Shown: positions 51,501-60,034, numbered from the stretch's first letter. The stretch: DNA of 64,000 bases from DASRAP01 sp035277145 (GCA_035277145.1 DATELA010000054.1:1-64000); one strand, 5' to 3'. Numbers and translations are program-made. The notes: a model not told the origin generated them from the letters alone.

Positions 51501-52373
51501 GAAGCGCAGCGAATCCTCGATGGGCTCGGCAGTGATGTTCGCCGCGATAGCAACCGTAGCGGGCGGTAAGACGTCGTTCTCGCCGCGCGCATCGATGAGC
51601 GAGAACGAAACGCCGCTGAGCCGCGCGAATGTCGCACCCGTGGTGTCGAACGATTCCACAGCGCCCGAACTCGTGTTCTGCGGATCGAGCGACGCCAACG
51701 CCCACAGCGCGTCCGGCACATCGCCGTCCGCCAGCACGAGCTCGTCGATGGACCGGAGCACGAACGTCTTGCCGGCCTCCATCGATCGCGATGCAAGCGT
51801 TTGCGCGAGCGCGTCAAGCGCGATCGTGTCCCGCGCAGCGCCGGCACCGTTCTCGCGCGCGAACGACAACTCGCACAACGAACGCTCATCGCCGCGCCAG
51901 ACGGACGTGATGCGCTGAAACGCCGGCCCGTACTGGTTCCCGTTTTCTCGCAGCGCCGCATACACGCGGTCGCGGTCGATCGGGTCGGACGCACCCGCCT
52001 TCAGCGCGTCGATCGCGCGCGCTGACGCAGCCGGTGTTGTGGACGCGATCTCAATCTCGAGCCGCGCGACATGCGCGTCACTCTTCGATCCTGCGGAGAC
52101 GCTCTCGTCGTAAAACCGATACTCCCACCGATTCGCGCCGCTCTCGCGCACGTCGACGCGTATTGTCGTATCGTCCGATGCGAGAATGACCGGACTCTCG
52201 AACACCACGTTGCGAACGATTCGCGCACCCGGACCGCGTCGCTCCCTGTCGTGCGAACGCGCAACATCGACGAAGAACGCACCCGGCACCATGACGACAT
52301 CGCGCACTGCGTGATCCGCCAGATACGGCGTGGCACGCAGGCCGACGACGATCTTCGCCGGTGGCGTGATCAC
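48597..52373 (-). CDS. Megaprotein DH-FkbH-(inserted FkbM)-ACP
   Basis: A 1258-residue protein starting at GTG 52371-52373, which overlaps the PPTase stop. Domain order: PKS dehydratase (1-275) with His21 and Pro30 of HxxxGxxxxP (Gly replaced by Asp25), YGPAFQ and D187-Q191; FkbH N-terminal segment (286-340, APYNQVFQQLLDP); FkbM-type SAM methyltransferase (about 365-625, VVDIGANIGLF at 407-416); FkbH HAD catalytic domain (745-900, DCDNTLW at 754-760) and acyltransferase part with Cys1018 in LSCRVLGRG; linker rich in Ala/Pro; ACP (about 1160-1230) with Ser1191 in EAGGTSLKA. FkbH makes glyceryl-ACP from 1,3-bisphosphoglycerate. No KS is present, so this reads as a loading unit, perhaps O-methylated. 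The isolated DH may act here or in trans on the PKS. Confidence 0.87.
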   Translation of the reverse strand: MITPPAKIVVGLRATPYLADHAVRDVVMVPGAFFVDVARSHDRERRGPGARIVRNVVFESPVILASDDTTIRVDVRESGANRWEYRFYDESVSAGSKSDAHVARLEIEIASTTPAASARAIDALKAGASDPIDRDRVYAALRENGNQYGPAFQRITSVWRGDERSLCELSFARENGAGAARDTIALDALAQTLASRSMEAGKTFVLRSIDELVLADGDVPDALWALASLDPQNTSSGAVESFDTTGATFARLSGVSFSLIDARGENDVLPPATVAIAANITAEPIEDSLRFWSDHFGMPLRFEFAPYNQVFQQLLDPASAFRTNRDGVNVAMIALEEWATAQTRRTLNVDRHRVQRALGTRTRRTLPNGLEIAHLNQYETDYVYKEVFEDQAYLRHGVRLHDGDTVVDIGANIGLFSLFVMSRCNNPRIIAFEPAPLVFDLLRANCAAYGSNVHAVNAGVSGAPGTATFTFYEKSSVFSGFHVDENEDREAIEAVVRNTLHAATSGDGSDVESYVEELTADRLQRTTYECCLTSVSEIIRTHKLDRIDLLKIDAERSELEIIRGIGDADWAKIRQIVMEVHDRSREMIGQIETLLAEKGFHCAVEHEDLLEHSGLFNVYATRDVAVTRSTMTALQQNVSDFSGALAAFMQQSPAPLVLCVCPPPPARNGDVPSHDDLAAAEGALLAAAAAIPGVHTIASTDALRRYPVAEYYDAHTHQLGHIPYTPAAYAALGTEVFRAMCRAKRTPFKALVLDCDNTLWSGVCGEDGADGVEITPSHRKLQEFVVEQANAGMLVCLCSKNTEQDVFDVFDRRADMVLRREHLASWRINWSGKSENIRAIARELSLGLDSFVFIDDSPVECAEVRHGCPSVLTLQLPERGDAVASFLDHVWAFDRGGATAEDRKRTLMYRQNAERERFRDQVMSLSDFVKGLELRVDIAPPADADLERVSQLTYRTNQFNFTTIRRSVADVREFMARRDAGALTVRVADRFGDYGLVGVVLYERAAGRVRVDTFLLSCRVLGRGVEHAVLAHLAALAVNANAEFVELEYQPTPRNAPAKSFVDALEYSHSGDGAARSYRARDLAQLAYTPASSAPDEAAADESEKPARATSAFSAAGRAEPLRAIAESLRTTDALMRAIELTRVRREPMEIPADGAPAGSVEATLLAIWRRVLGRAGVGINENFFEAGGTSLKAVQVLAAVKKEMGKSLSIVSLFESPTVALLAARIRGGETAPVAATVSDAMRRGQQRRQVGRRTAS

Positions 52374-53164
52374 TCGCCTCTGCGTGAAGACGTCGACACC
52401 ACGACGGCCCCTGGTACACCGGGCGCCGCGACAAAACTCTGCATGAACCAGCCGCACAGCTCGCCCGGCGTAGTCCCGACGCGAAGAATGCGCGCGTCCT
52501 CACCTGGCGCGAACGAGACGTCGAAATCGCGCAGTGGGAAATGCAGCCCGTCACCCTGCGCCTTGATGAACGCTTCCTTGCGCGTCCAGCAGTTGTAGAA
52601 ACCCGCGAGTCGCTCGGTCACCGCCAGTCGACGGTACGCAGCGTTCTCGGCCTCGGAAAAAAAGTGCGCGGCGACATCGTCGGCATCGGGAATTGCACGA
52701 AACGCCTCGACGTCAACGCCCACTTCGCGCCCATCGGCGAACGCAAACACGGCGACGTCGGCGGTGTGAGCGACGTTGAACCGCACGCCTGAATCCGCAA
52801 ACGCCGCACCAAGCGCCGGCTTGCCGCGCGGTCCGTAGTCGAAGGTGATGGACGCGGCATCCGCGCCGAGACGCGCCGCGAGCAATTCGCGGAGCGTGCC
52901 GCGCGCAATCGCAAACCGGCGACGATCGCTGTCGAACGCGAGACGGCTCATCCGGCGGCGCTCGTCCGCCGAGAGCAGTTGTGTCAGTGCGCGAATGGTG
53001 TTGGGAGTAGCGTCGAGTTCCGTCGTCACCACCTCGACTGCGCGATCGAGCCCGGGCACGCTCGAGCACCGCCCAGCCGTTGCCGGTGGTCGCTCCGACG
53101 CCGCGCTTGGCGGCTCAACCAGGATGGTCCCACCGTCGCGCACGGTGGTTTCGCGGTCCGCCAT
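52370..53164 (-). CDS. 4'-Phosphopantetheinyl transferase (Sfp type)
   Basis: A 264-residue Sfp-type enzyme starting at MADRETTVRD (ATG 53162-53164) with GGAGAA upstream. The core has GRPR-like YGPRGKPAL, FNVAHTADVAVFA, the Mg site VGVDVEAF (GxDxE) and WTRKEAFIKAQGDG. It activates the ACP and T domains of this operon, four of which are present (two ACPs in the megaprotein/PKS, one free ACP, one T). It is the first gene of the operon. The first 30 residues look like a flexible extension. Confidence 0.93.
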   Translation of the reverse strand: MADRETTVRDGGTILVEPPSAASERPPATAGRCSSVPGLDRAVEVVTTELDATPNTIRALTQLLSADERRRMSRLAFDSDRRRFAIARGTLRELLAARLGADAASITFDYGPRGKPALGAAFADSGVRFNVAHTADVAVFAFADGREVGVDVEAFRAIPDADDVAAHFFSEAENAAYRRLAVTERLAGFYNCWTRKEAFIKAQGDGLHFPLRDFDVSFAPGEDARILRVGTTPGELCGWFMQSFVAAPGVPGAVVVSTSSRRGE

Positions 53165-53183
53165 AGGTTCTCCGGTTTCCGGG

Positions 53184-54101
53184 TCACCGCGGGCTCGCCA
53201 TCGCGCGCCGCGTTTCGTGCTCAAAAAATGGCAGGAACCATGCCATTCGCGCCATCGTTTTTCGCTCGTTTTTGCGTCGCAAACGCCTGTGGCATCGTGT
53301 TTTGCGCCGCGGCGCAGACGCGAATGTCGACACGTTGTGTTGTGCACTCACCACAGTGTCACATTCCCGGACAACAATGCCCCTTCCGGCTACGGGCGCC
53401 CGCAGCATCGGGCCGAGCGTTTGCCAAGCGTTTTCCGCGGCGCGTTTCGCGCCGTTTTCATTCGGGTGGATCCCGTCGTCCTGGTTCATCGCGGGCACCC
53501 CGGCGACCCCGTCCAGAAAGAACGGCATGAGCACCACGTTCGTCGATCGCGCCACGTTTTCGAACGCATCGTGGAAGCGTTTGAGGTAACCGGGACCGAA
53601 GTTGCGCGGCGCTTCCATTTGCGCGAGAACGATGCGCGCGCCGGGCAGTCGTCCGCGGATCAACGCAATCAGCCCGCGGAGATTCGCCTCGAGCGAATCG
53701 GGATCGAGTCCGCGAAGACCATCGTTTGCGCCGGTTTCGATGATCACGATCGTCGCGGGACGATCGAGCAAACGGTTGGCGCGACGCAATGCGCCTGCCG
53801 ACGTCTCACCACTCAGCCCCGCGCCCACGATCTGCGCAGGAACGCCGAGCGAGTCGGCAATGTGCTGAATGCGCGCGGGATACGCGTCATTCAAATCAAG
53901 TCCGTATCCCGCCGTGAGGCTTGTACCGATGATGAGCACACGGGGCGCGCTCGTTGGCGCGGCGGTGAGCGCGTCGTTTGATTGCGTGACGGGCGCGATC
54001 GAATCGGGCTTGGCGCCTGATCGCGCGGAGTCATTCGTCGTGTCGCGCGCACCGCACGCGGTGGCAAGTGCGGCCGCAACTACAGCAAAAACGTTTCGCA
54101 T
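53184..54101 (-). CDS. tesA: TesA-like SGNH esterase lipoprotein
   Basis: A 305-residue protein starting at MRNVFAVVAA (ATG 54099-54101). It has a lipobox LATAC, then the SGNH blocks: GTSLTAGYGL (nucleophile Ser), GLSGETS, ETGANDGLRG and the late DGIHPN (Asp/His). It is a periplasmic thioesterase/arylesterase/lysophospholipase. The family usually ends soon after the DxxH block, but here about 75 extra residues, very basic, follow and run across an intrinsic terminator; a lost stop or frameshift is suspected. Divergent from ybbA, with overlapping start codons. Confidence 0.87.
   Translation of the reverse strand: MRNVFAVVAAALATACGARDTTNDSARSGAKPDSIAPVTQSNDALTAAPTSAPRVLIIGTSLTAGYGLDLNDAYPARIQHIADSLGVPAQIVGAGLSGETSAGALRRANRLLDRPATIVIIETGANDGLRGLDPDSLEANLRGLIALIRGRLPGARIVLAQMEAPRNFGPGYLKRFHDAFENVARSTNVVLMPFFLDGVAGVPAMNQDDGIHPNENGAKRAAENAWQTLGPMLRAPVAGRGIVVRECDTVVSAQHNVSTFASAPRRKTRCHRRLRRKNERKTMARMAWFLPFFEHETRRAMASPR
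53221..53247 (-). terminator. Intrinsic terminator inside the tesA-like reading frame
   Basis: Minus-strand stem AATGGCA/TGCCATT (seven pairs) with a seven-base loop, followed by a run of T. It would terminate transcription from tesA and separate it from the PPTase operon. The reading frame of tesA runs through it, which is unexpected. Confidence 0.7.
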
Positions 54102-54765
54102 GCTCGTCGCCAGGGATCTCACGAAGGAATTTGTCACCGGAACGCACCGTCTCGCCGTATTGCGCGACGTTTCGTTCGAAATCGCGAGCGGTGCATTCGT
54201 TGCCATTGTCGGCCCGTCAGGGAGTGGCAAGACCACGCTGCTTGGACTGCTCGCTGGCCTTGATACACCGACGCGAGGCTCAGTCCACGTGTACAGCGAG
54301 CCGCTGCACGCGATGAGCGAAGACGCGCGTGCGCGCCTGCGTGGTGACAAAGTCGGGTTTGTCTTTCAGAGTTTCCAGTTGATCCCGACGCTCACGGCAC
54401 TCGAGAATGTCGCGGTCCCGCTGGAATTGCGCGGTGACCGAGGTGCGCTGGATCGCGCCGCCGAGTTGCTCGCGCGCGTTGGGCTTCGTGATCGCGTGGA
54501 TCATTACCCCGCGCAATTGTCTGGCGGTGAACAGCAGCGCGTCGCAATCGCGCGCGCGTTCGCCAACCGGCCGAAGGTGTTGTTTGCCGACGAGCCCACG
54601 GGAAATCTCGATGGCGCGAGTGGCGCGCTCATTGTCGAACTGCTCGAAGAGCTCAACCGCACCGAAGGCACAACGATCGTTCTCGTTACTCACGACACGA
54701 GCATTGCGGCCAGAGCGCAGCGCGTGATCCGGCTGCGTGATGGCGCGGTCGTCGCGGACGCGTGA
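54100..54765 (+). CDS. ybbA: YbbA-like ABC ATPase
   Basis: A 221-residue LolD/MacB-type ATPase starting at MLVARDLTKE (ATG 54100-54102). Walker A GPSGSGKTTLL, signature LSGGEQQRVAIAR, Walker B LFADEPTGNLD. Paired with the following FtsX-type permease (four-base gap) in the tesA-ybbA-ybbP arrangement known in many Gram-negatives. The partner genes and gene order support the name. Confidence 0.93.
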   Translation: MLVARDLTKEFVTGTHRLAVLRDVSFEIASGAFVAIVGPSGSGKTTLLGLLAGLDTPTRGSVHVYSEPLHAMSEDARARLRGDKVGFVFQSFQLIPTLTALENVAVPLELRGDRGALDRAAELLARVGLRDRVDHYPAQLSGGEQQRVAIARAFANRPKVLFADEPTGNLDGASGALIVELLEELNRTEGTTIVLVTHDTSIAARAQRVIRLRDGAVVADA

Positions 54766-54769
54766 CGTC

Positions 54770-57301
54770 GTGAACCTGTTCCGTCTCGCATGGCGAGAAT
54801 CGCGCACTGCGCGTCGCCGGCTGTTGCTCTACATGAGCAGCATTTCGCTGGGTGTCGCCGCGCTCGTCGCCATTGATTCGTTCGCGGCGAATACCACCAC
54901 GTCCATTCGCGAACAATCGCGCTCGATACTCGGCGGCGACGTGGCCTTCACGTCGCGCGAACGGTTTAACGACACGGTTGTCGCGTTGTTCGATTCGCTG
55001 CGATCGAGCGGTGTGTCGATCGAACGGGTCACGAGTTTCGCGTCGATGTCCACGGTGACGCGATCCGGCGCGACGCGGCTCACACAAGTGCGTGCGGTGT
55101 CTGCTGCCTACCCGATTTACGGCGCGATCCTCACCAAGCCGGCCGATCTGTGGCACACGCTCGCGAATACGCGCATCGCGCTCGTCGATCCCGCACTGCT
55201 GATTGCCCTCAACGCGCGCGTGGGCGACACGATCACACTCGGCTTCACGCAGTTCGCGATTGTGGGAACCGTCGAATCGAGCGCGGGCGATCCCGGCGTC
55301 GCGGCAATCGTCGGGCCACGCGTGTTCATCAGCGAGAAATGGCTCGAGGCGACGCGATTGCTCACGTTTGGCAGCCGCGCCGAATACGAGGCGGTCGCGC
55401 GCGTGCCCGATGGCACGTCGCCCGGCCGGTGGATCACGCCACTGCGACGCCCGTTTGAACGACACCGCGTGCGCCTTCGCACCGTCGGTGAGACGGAGAA
55501 CAACCTCACCGACGCGATCGCACAACTCTCCCAATTCCTCGGCGTTGTCGGGTTGGTTGCGTTGTTGCTTGGCGGCATCGGCGTCGCGAGTGGCGTTCAC
55601 GCGTTTGTGCAGCGCAAAACGGATACAATCGCGATCCTGCGCTGTCTTGGCGCGACCGGTTGGCAGGTCCTTGGCGTGTACGTGTCGCAAGCCGCCGCAA
55701 TGGGATTTGTCGGCGCGGCAGTGGGCGCTGTGCTTGGCGTTGCCATTCAGCTCACGCTGCCCGCGCTCGTTGGGGATTTCCTGCCGGTCAGTGTCGAGAC
55801 GCGACTCGAGCCGCGCGCCGTTCTCATCGGACTTGCGATCGGTGTGTGGGTTGCACTGATCTTCTCTTTGCGACCGTTGCTTGCAGTTCGCCGCGTCTCG
55901 CCACTCGTGACGCTGCGCCGCGACGCAGAAACGCTCGGCACCGCGCGTCGCAGAGACATGTTGAGTTGGGTCGTCACCGCCGCGCTTGCCCTGTCGGTGA
56001 TTGCGCTGACGTATGCACGAGCCGATGGCGATCGCGAAGGATTCGTCTTTACGGTCGCAATATCTGTCAGCCTTGCGACGCTCGCGGCGAGTGCGTGGGC
56101 GCTGACTGCGCTCGCGCGGCGCGCGGCGCGATTTCGTTGGCCGTACGTGATCCGGCAGGGTGTCGCCAACCTTCATCGGCCCGCGAATCAAACGCAGTCC
56201 GTCGTGATTGCACTGGGGTTCGGCGCGTTCCTCGTCGCGATGTTGTATCTGGTCCAATCGAACCTGCTCACACAGTTCGACGTGTCGATGGACGCATCGC
56301 GCGGTAACGTGCTGTTCTTCGACGTGCAGGATGACCAGACCGCGGGCGTCGATTCATTGATCCGGCAGACGGGACACGAGGTGCTGGAGTCGGTGCCGAT
56401 CGTGACGATGCGCATCGCCGAGATCAAAGGCGTGCCCACGTCCGAATACGCGCGCACAATTGGATTGCCGCCGCAATACTGGGCGCTACGCCGTGAATAT
56501 CGATCAACGTACCGCGACACGATCGTGCAAACGGAAAAGATTCTCAGCGGTGCATGGTTCGGGCGAAACGCTGCACTCGACAGCGGTGCGCACCAACTCT
56601 CGATCGAGCGCGACATCGCTGCCGAACTGCAACTCGGGCTCGGCGACGAGATCACGTGGGATGTGCAAGGCATTCCAGTTCGCACGCGCATCACCAGCAT
56701 TCGCGAAGTGAACTGGGGCCGGTTTGAGCTGAACTTCTTCGCCGTATTTCCGCCGACGGCGCTGCTCGGATCGCCGCAGCAACATGTGATCGTCGCGCAC
56801 GCTGCGCCGGATACCGCCGTCGCATTGCTGCAGCGAGCGGCGGTCGCGCGCTACCCCAACGTGTCGAGTCTCGATGTCTCGATGCTGCGCGCGACGATCG
56901 TCGGCATCATCAACCGCGCCGCGGGTGCGGTGCGTTTTCTTGCGCTCTTCAGTTTCGCGATGGGTATCCCGGTGCTGATCAGCGCCGTCGCCGCAACACG
57001 CCGCGAGCGCTTACGCGAGAGCGTGTTGCTCAAGACACTCGGCGCAACGCGCCGTCAGATCGGCCGTGTGCTGTTGTCTGAGTACGCGGCGCTCGGACTG
57101 CTCGGCGCGGCGACCGGTGCGCTCCTCGCAATTGCAGGTGCGTTCGCGCTGATGCGCTGGGTATTCGAGATGCCGTTCGACATTGCGATCGGCGCGACGA
57201 TTCTGATCGCGTTCGTGATGATGTCGATGGCCGTGGCGATTGGATTTCTGACCGGACGAGAAGTCTTCGCCGCCACGGCGATCGACGCATTGCGAGAGTA
57301 G
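54770..57301 (+). CDS. ybbP: YbbP-like FtsX permease
   Basis: An 843-residue permease starting at GTG 54770 (NLFRLAWRESRTARRR); four bases follow the ybbA stop. Ten or so membrane spans arranged as an N-terminal span, two FtsX domains (spans around 260-390 and 720-830) and a central set (spans around 390-480), with the usual large periplasmic segments. Features such as TIAILRCLGATGWQVL and LKTLGATRRQIGRVLLSEYAALG mark FtsX permeases. With YbbA it is an ABC transporter of unknown substrate, probably lipid-related because tesA-like genes accompany it. Confidence 0.9.
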   Translation: MNLFRLAWRESRTARRRLLLYMSSISLGVAALVAIDSFAANTTTSIREQSRSILGGDVAFTSRERFNDTVVALFDSLRSSGVSIERVTSFASMSTVTRSGATRLTQVRAVSAAYPIYGAILTKPADLWHTLANTRIALVDPALLIALNARVGDTITLGFTQFAIVGTVESSAGDPGVAAIVGPRVFISEKWLEATRLLTFGSRAEYEAVARVPDGTSPGRWITPLRRPFERHRVRLRTVGETENNLTDAIAQLSQFLGVVGLVALLLGGIGVASGVHAFVQRKTDTIAILRCLGATGWQVLGVYVSQAAAMGFVGAAVGAVLGVAIQLTLPALVGDFLPVSVETRLEPRAVLIGLAIGVWVALIFSLRPLLAVRRVSPLVTLRRDAETLGTARRRDMLSWVVTAALALSVIALTYARADGDREGFVFTVAISVSLATLAASAWALTALARRAARFRWPYVIRQGVANLHRPANQTQSVVIALGFGAFLVAMLYLVQSNLLTQFDVSMDASRGNVLFFDVQDDQTAGVDSLIRQTGHEVLESVPIVTMRIAEIKGVPTSEYARTIGLPPQYWALRREYRSTYRDTIVQTEKILSGAWFGRNAALDSGAHQLSIERDIAAELQLGLGDEITWDVQGIPVRTRITSIREVNWGRFELNFFAVFPPTALLGSPQQHVIVAHAAPDTAVALLQRAAVARYPNVSSLDVSMLRATIVGIINRAAGAVRFLALFSFAMGIPVLISAVAATRRERLRESVLLKTLGATRRQIGRVLLSEYAALGLLGAATGALLAIAGAFALMRWVFEMPFDIAIGATILIAFVMMSMAVAIGFLTGREVFAATAIDALRE

Positions 57302-57316
57302 TCGCACCTCGTCTTC

Positions 57317-59911
57317 TCAAAAAACTCGCACGACCGCGAAGCGCAGCGCCGGATTTGGATCTTCTGTCGTAACGCCACGCAGTTGCAGCAGCTGCCGGCC
57401 GGTCTGCGTGCCGCTGAGCCGGAACAGCGAGAACGAACCACCGGACACACGCGGAATGAAGAAGGAGAAGTTGCCGTATGCGGCGGGGTGCGGCGCCAGG
57501 GGAAACGCGAACGGGAACTGCGCGGGGAAATCCGCGTTCATGCCGGCAAACACCGACCGCAAATCCCACGACGGCATCTGCAGACGCGCGTTCACCGGCG
57601 CGAAGCCCGGCAAATCATCGAGGTACAACGCAAGCGACCATTCGGCGACAATCTCCGCCCACGAGCGGCCCAGCCGCGCGGTGAGGTTGTTGACCCCGGT
57701 TTGATTGGTGAGCGTCAGCGCACGCAGGAACGTGGCTTCGTCGACCTGGTGATTGTCGAGCGCCCATCGCACGAGCGACCACGCCGTGCCGTAGAACGAC
57801 GCTTCGACTGAACCCGGTCGCGATCCAATTGGCGACCGCTGCTCGTTGTCGCGGAGGAAGTCGTGCAGGCCATTCGTTTCGAAATGCCTGAACATCGCAA
57901 ACGGTTTGCCGACGCATTGCGACGCACCCGCGCCACCGGCCGGCCGCACGTCGCAGAACAGCGTTTGCGCATACGTCGCGTTCGCGCGTTGCTCCAGACC
58001 GTCGTACGCCGCAACGCGCGACCACAACTCCTCGGCGTGCCGCGCCGTGCCCTCTTCCAGCCACGATTCATCGAGCGCCGACCCGAAATCCGCAATGCGG
58101 TTGGAGAATGCCGCGATGTGCTTCAGTTCGTGCACGACCGTCGAGCGCACTGTTCTGAACCAACCGCCAATCGTTACGGTCGAATTCAGATCTGAACCGA
58201 TGATTGTCGGAACGCGCGCATAAAACACTTCTGCGCGGTTGCTCGACGCGGGCGAAATCAGGAAATCGCAACTCACAACGAATCCCGCGATGCCCGCGAA
58301 GTTGTTGACGCGCGGCGAGAACAACATCACGACTTTGCCATTCTGGTCGAGCAGCGGGTCCAGGCGCAGCGGATCGCCGAAGTTCGTCTGTACGAGCGCA
58401 AACATCAGCGTATCGAACTCGGCGCCGAGTCGCGCGTAGAGCGTATCGATTTGTCCGGCGAGCGGCGCGGTGATGTCCTCGACGATGATCGCACGCGTGC
58501 CGTTGTATTTCACACGCGCCGTGACGTCAAAGTGATCGGTGCAAAATCCCGTTGGTCCGTTGATGTCCGGGATCTTCATCGACACGGTTGAGCCGATTTG
58601 CTGATTTGCGGAAATCGACGCCATCAACGACCTCGTCGATGGTCGCGACAGAATCGTCGGACCTTCGCGCCGCAGCATCTCGATGTTCGCGTCGAGCAAC
58701 CGCTTGTGCGCTTGCACTTCGTCGCGATGCGCTTGTTGTTGCAGAATGCCGGACAATTCGAGGGGCGACGCAACCGTCACGCGGGCGGGCGGCGCGGTCT
58801 CGCGCGACGCCGCGCGCGCGCGCAGCGCGGAAACTCCGGGCGGAAGAATTCCAAACGCGCCGCGGAGTCTGAACCCCGCTTGCGTGACGGCCGTGGCAGT
58901 CGACGATGCGTTGTACACACTCACGAGATACTCACCGCCGGTCGCCGAGAGTTCGATGCACTTGGGGTCCGTGGCGCTCGAGAGAATGAGGGATTCGCCC
59001 GGCTCTAGCGTTCGCTGCGGCACCGCCTGGAACGGGTGTGCGCGCGCGCCCGCAACGGTCCCCCGCACCACCTGCAGATAGACGTCGCGCGTTGGTTCGC
59101 ACGCGAACCCCGATAGCGGGATCTGCACCACCAACTCGGTGCTGCTCGCCGTAACGATCGTCGTCAGCACGCCCGCGATGCGCACTTCGTTCTGCATTGC
59201 GGTCTCGCCAAACCCCGTACCAGTGAGTGTCGCCGTCGCACCGGGCACCAGCAGATTCGGTGCAATTGCATCGATTGTCGGGCCGCCGGGTACCGGCGTG
59301 ACCGTCACGTCAATCGTGACCGACGCGGATCGCTGCTCGCTCGACGCGGTGATTACCGCGCTGCCGGCCGCGATGGCATTCACATTGCCCGATCCCGACA
59401 CCGACGCGATTCCGGGCGCGCTGCTCACCCACGCAACGGGACGCCCCTCGAGTTCGACACCGAGTTGATCACGCAGAATCGCGCGCAGTTGTAGGCTCTG
59501 CCCGCGTTCAACGGGACCGCCGCCGGGCGTGATCTGCACGCTCGCGACCGGCACCGGTACCACGGTCAACAGCGCTTCGCCACCAACGCCGCCCATCGTG
59601 GCGGTGATTGTCACGGTTCCCAGCGCGACACCAAACAGTTGCCCGGTGTTGTCGATCGATACGATTCCGGCGGCTGAAGATTTCCACCGCGGCGTGATGC
59701 CCGCGAGCTCGTCGCCGTTGATGTCAAACGCGCGCGCGACCGCCGTGCCGTTGGTACCGATGAGCAGCGTTGGCGACGGAAGATTGACCTCGACGCGCAC
59801 AACGCCGCTTGGCCCCGATCCTGGATCGCACGACGACACCGCGACACCAAGCACAACGATGCCGAGACTTCGCCGGCACAGGCGATAGTTTTGGGCCGTC
59901 GGAACCATCAT
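57317..59911 (-). CDS. Large Ig-like lipoprotein with M30-like zinc protease motif
   Basis: An 864-residue protein starting at MMVPTAQNYR. Signal and lipobox VAVSSC (about residue 28). Then two Ig-like Big_2 domains (about 35-190) with TVTITATMGG and SAVITASSEQ, an IPT/TIG domain (about 205-290), a helical region, and a C-terminal metallopeptidase-like segment with HELKH at 594-598 and EESWLEEGTARHAEE nearby, reminiscent of M30/gluzincin proteases. It is surface exposed by prediction. The start could be one codon later. It is convergent with ybbP, with no hairpin between them. Confidence 0.78.
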   Translation of the reverse strand: MMVPTAQNYRLCRRSLGIVVLGVAVSSCDPGSGPSGVVRVEVNLPSPTLLIGTNGTAVARAFDINGDELAGITPRWKSSAAGIVSIDNTGQLFGVALGTVTITATMGGVGGEALLTVVPVPVASVQITPGGGPVERGQSLQLRAILRDQLGVELEGRPVAWVSSAPGIASVSGSGNVNAIAAGSAVITASSEQRSASVTIDVTVTPVPGGPTIDAIAPNLLVPGATATLTGTGFGETAMQNEVRIAGVLTTIVTASSTELVVQIPLSGFACEPTRDVYLQVVRGTVAGARAHPFQAVPQRTLEPGESLILSSATDPKCIELSATGGEYLVSVYNASSTATAVTQAGFRLRGAFGILPPGVSALRARAASRETAPPARVTVASPLELSGILQQQAHRDEVQAHKRLLDANIEMLRREGPTILSRPSTRSLMASISANQQIGSTVSMKIPDINGPTGFCTDHFDVTARVKYNGTRAIIVEDITAPLAGQIDTLYARLGAEFDTLMFALVQTNFGDPLRLDPLLDQNGKVVMLFSPRVNNFAGIAGFVVSCDFLISPASSNRAEVFYARVPTIIGSDLNSTVTIGGWFRTVRSTVVHELKHIAAFSNRIADFGSALDESWLEEGTARHAEELWSRVAAYDGLEQRANATYAQTLFCDVRPAGGAGASQCVGKPFAMFRHFETNGLHDFLRDNEQRSPIGSRPGSVEASFYGTAWSLVRWALDNHQVDEATFLRALTLTNQTGVNNLTARLGRSWAEIVAEWSLALYLDDLPGFAPVNARLQMPSWDLRSVFAGMNADFPAQFPFAFPLAPHPAAYGNFSFFIPRVSGGSFSLFRLSGTQTGRQLLQLRGVTTEDPNPALRFAVVRVF

Positions 59912-60034
59912 TCTGGGAGTTAACGCGCCGCGATGTATTTGGGAACCGCGTGGTGCAACGTACGCGGTGACCAGAGTCACTTCGGAATTCTGAAGTCAGA
60001 ATTCTGAATGCTGAAACAAGAAGTTCCATCCGCA

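Larger units (their letters stand above)
35134..53164 (-). other. Hybrid PKS/NRPS biosynthetic gene cluster
   Basis: Ten minus-strand genes run with overlaps or gaps of at most about 10 bases from the phosphopantetheinyl transferase (53164) to a second hydrolase (35134). In transcription order: PPTase, DH-FkbH-FkbM-ACP, 3-hydroxyacyl-CoA dehydrogenase, ACP, acyl-CoA dehydrogenase, Ser adenylation enzyme, KS-AT-KR-ACP, C-A-T, and two hydrolases. It is one operon by spacing. No transporter, regulator or thioesterase domain lies inside it. Product is unknown. Confidence 0.85.

Noticed and set aside
54686..56257. Long open frame (523 codons) antisense to ybbA/ybbP
   Set aside because: Arg/Glu-rich shadow of a well-supported gene; no start signal or homology pattern.
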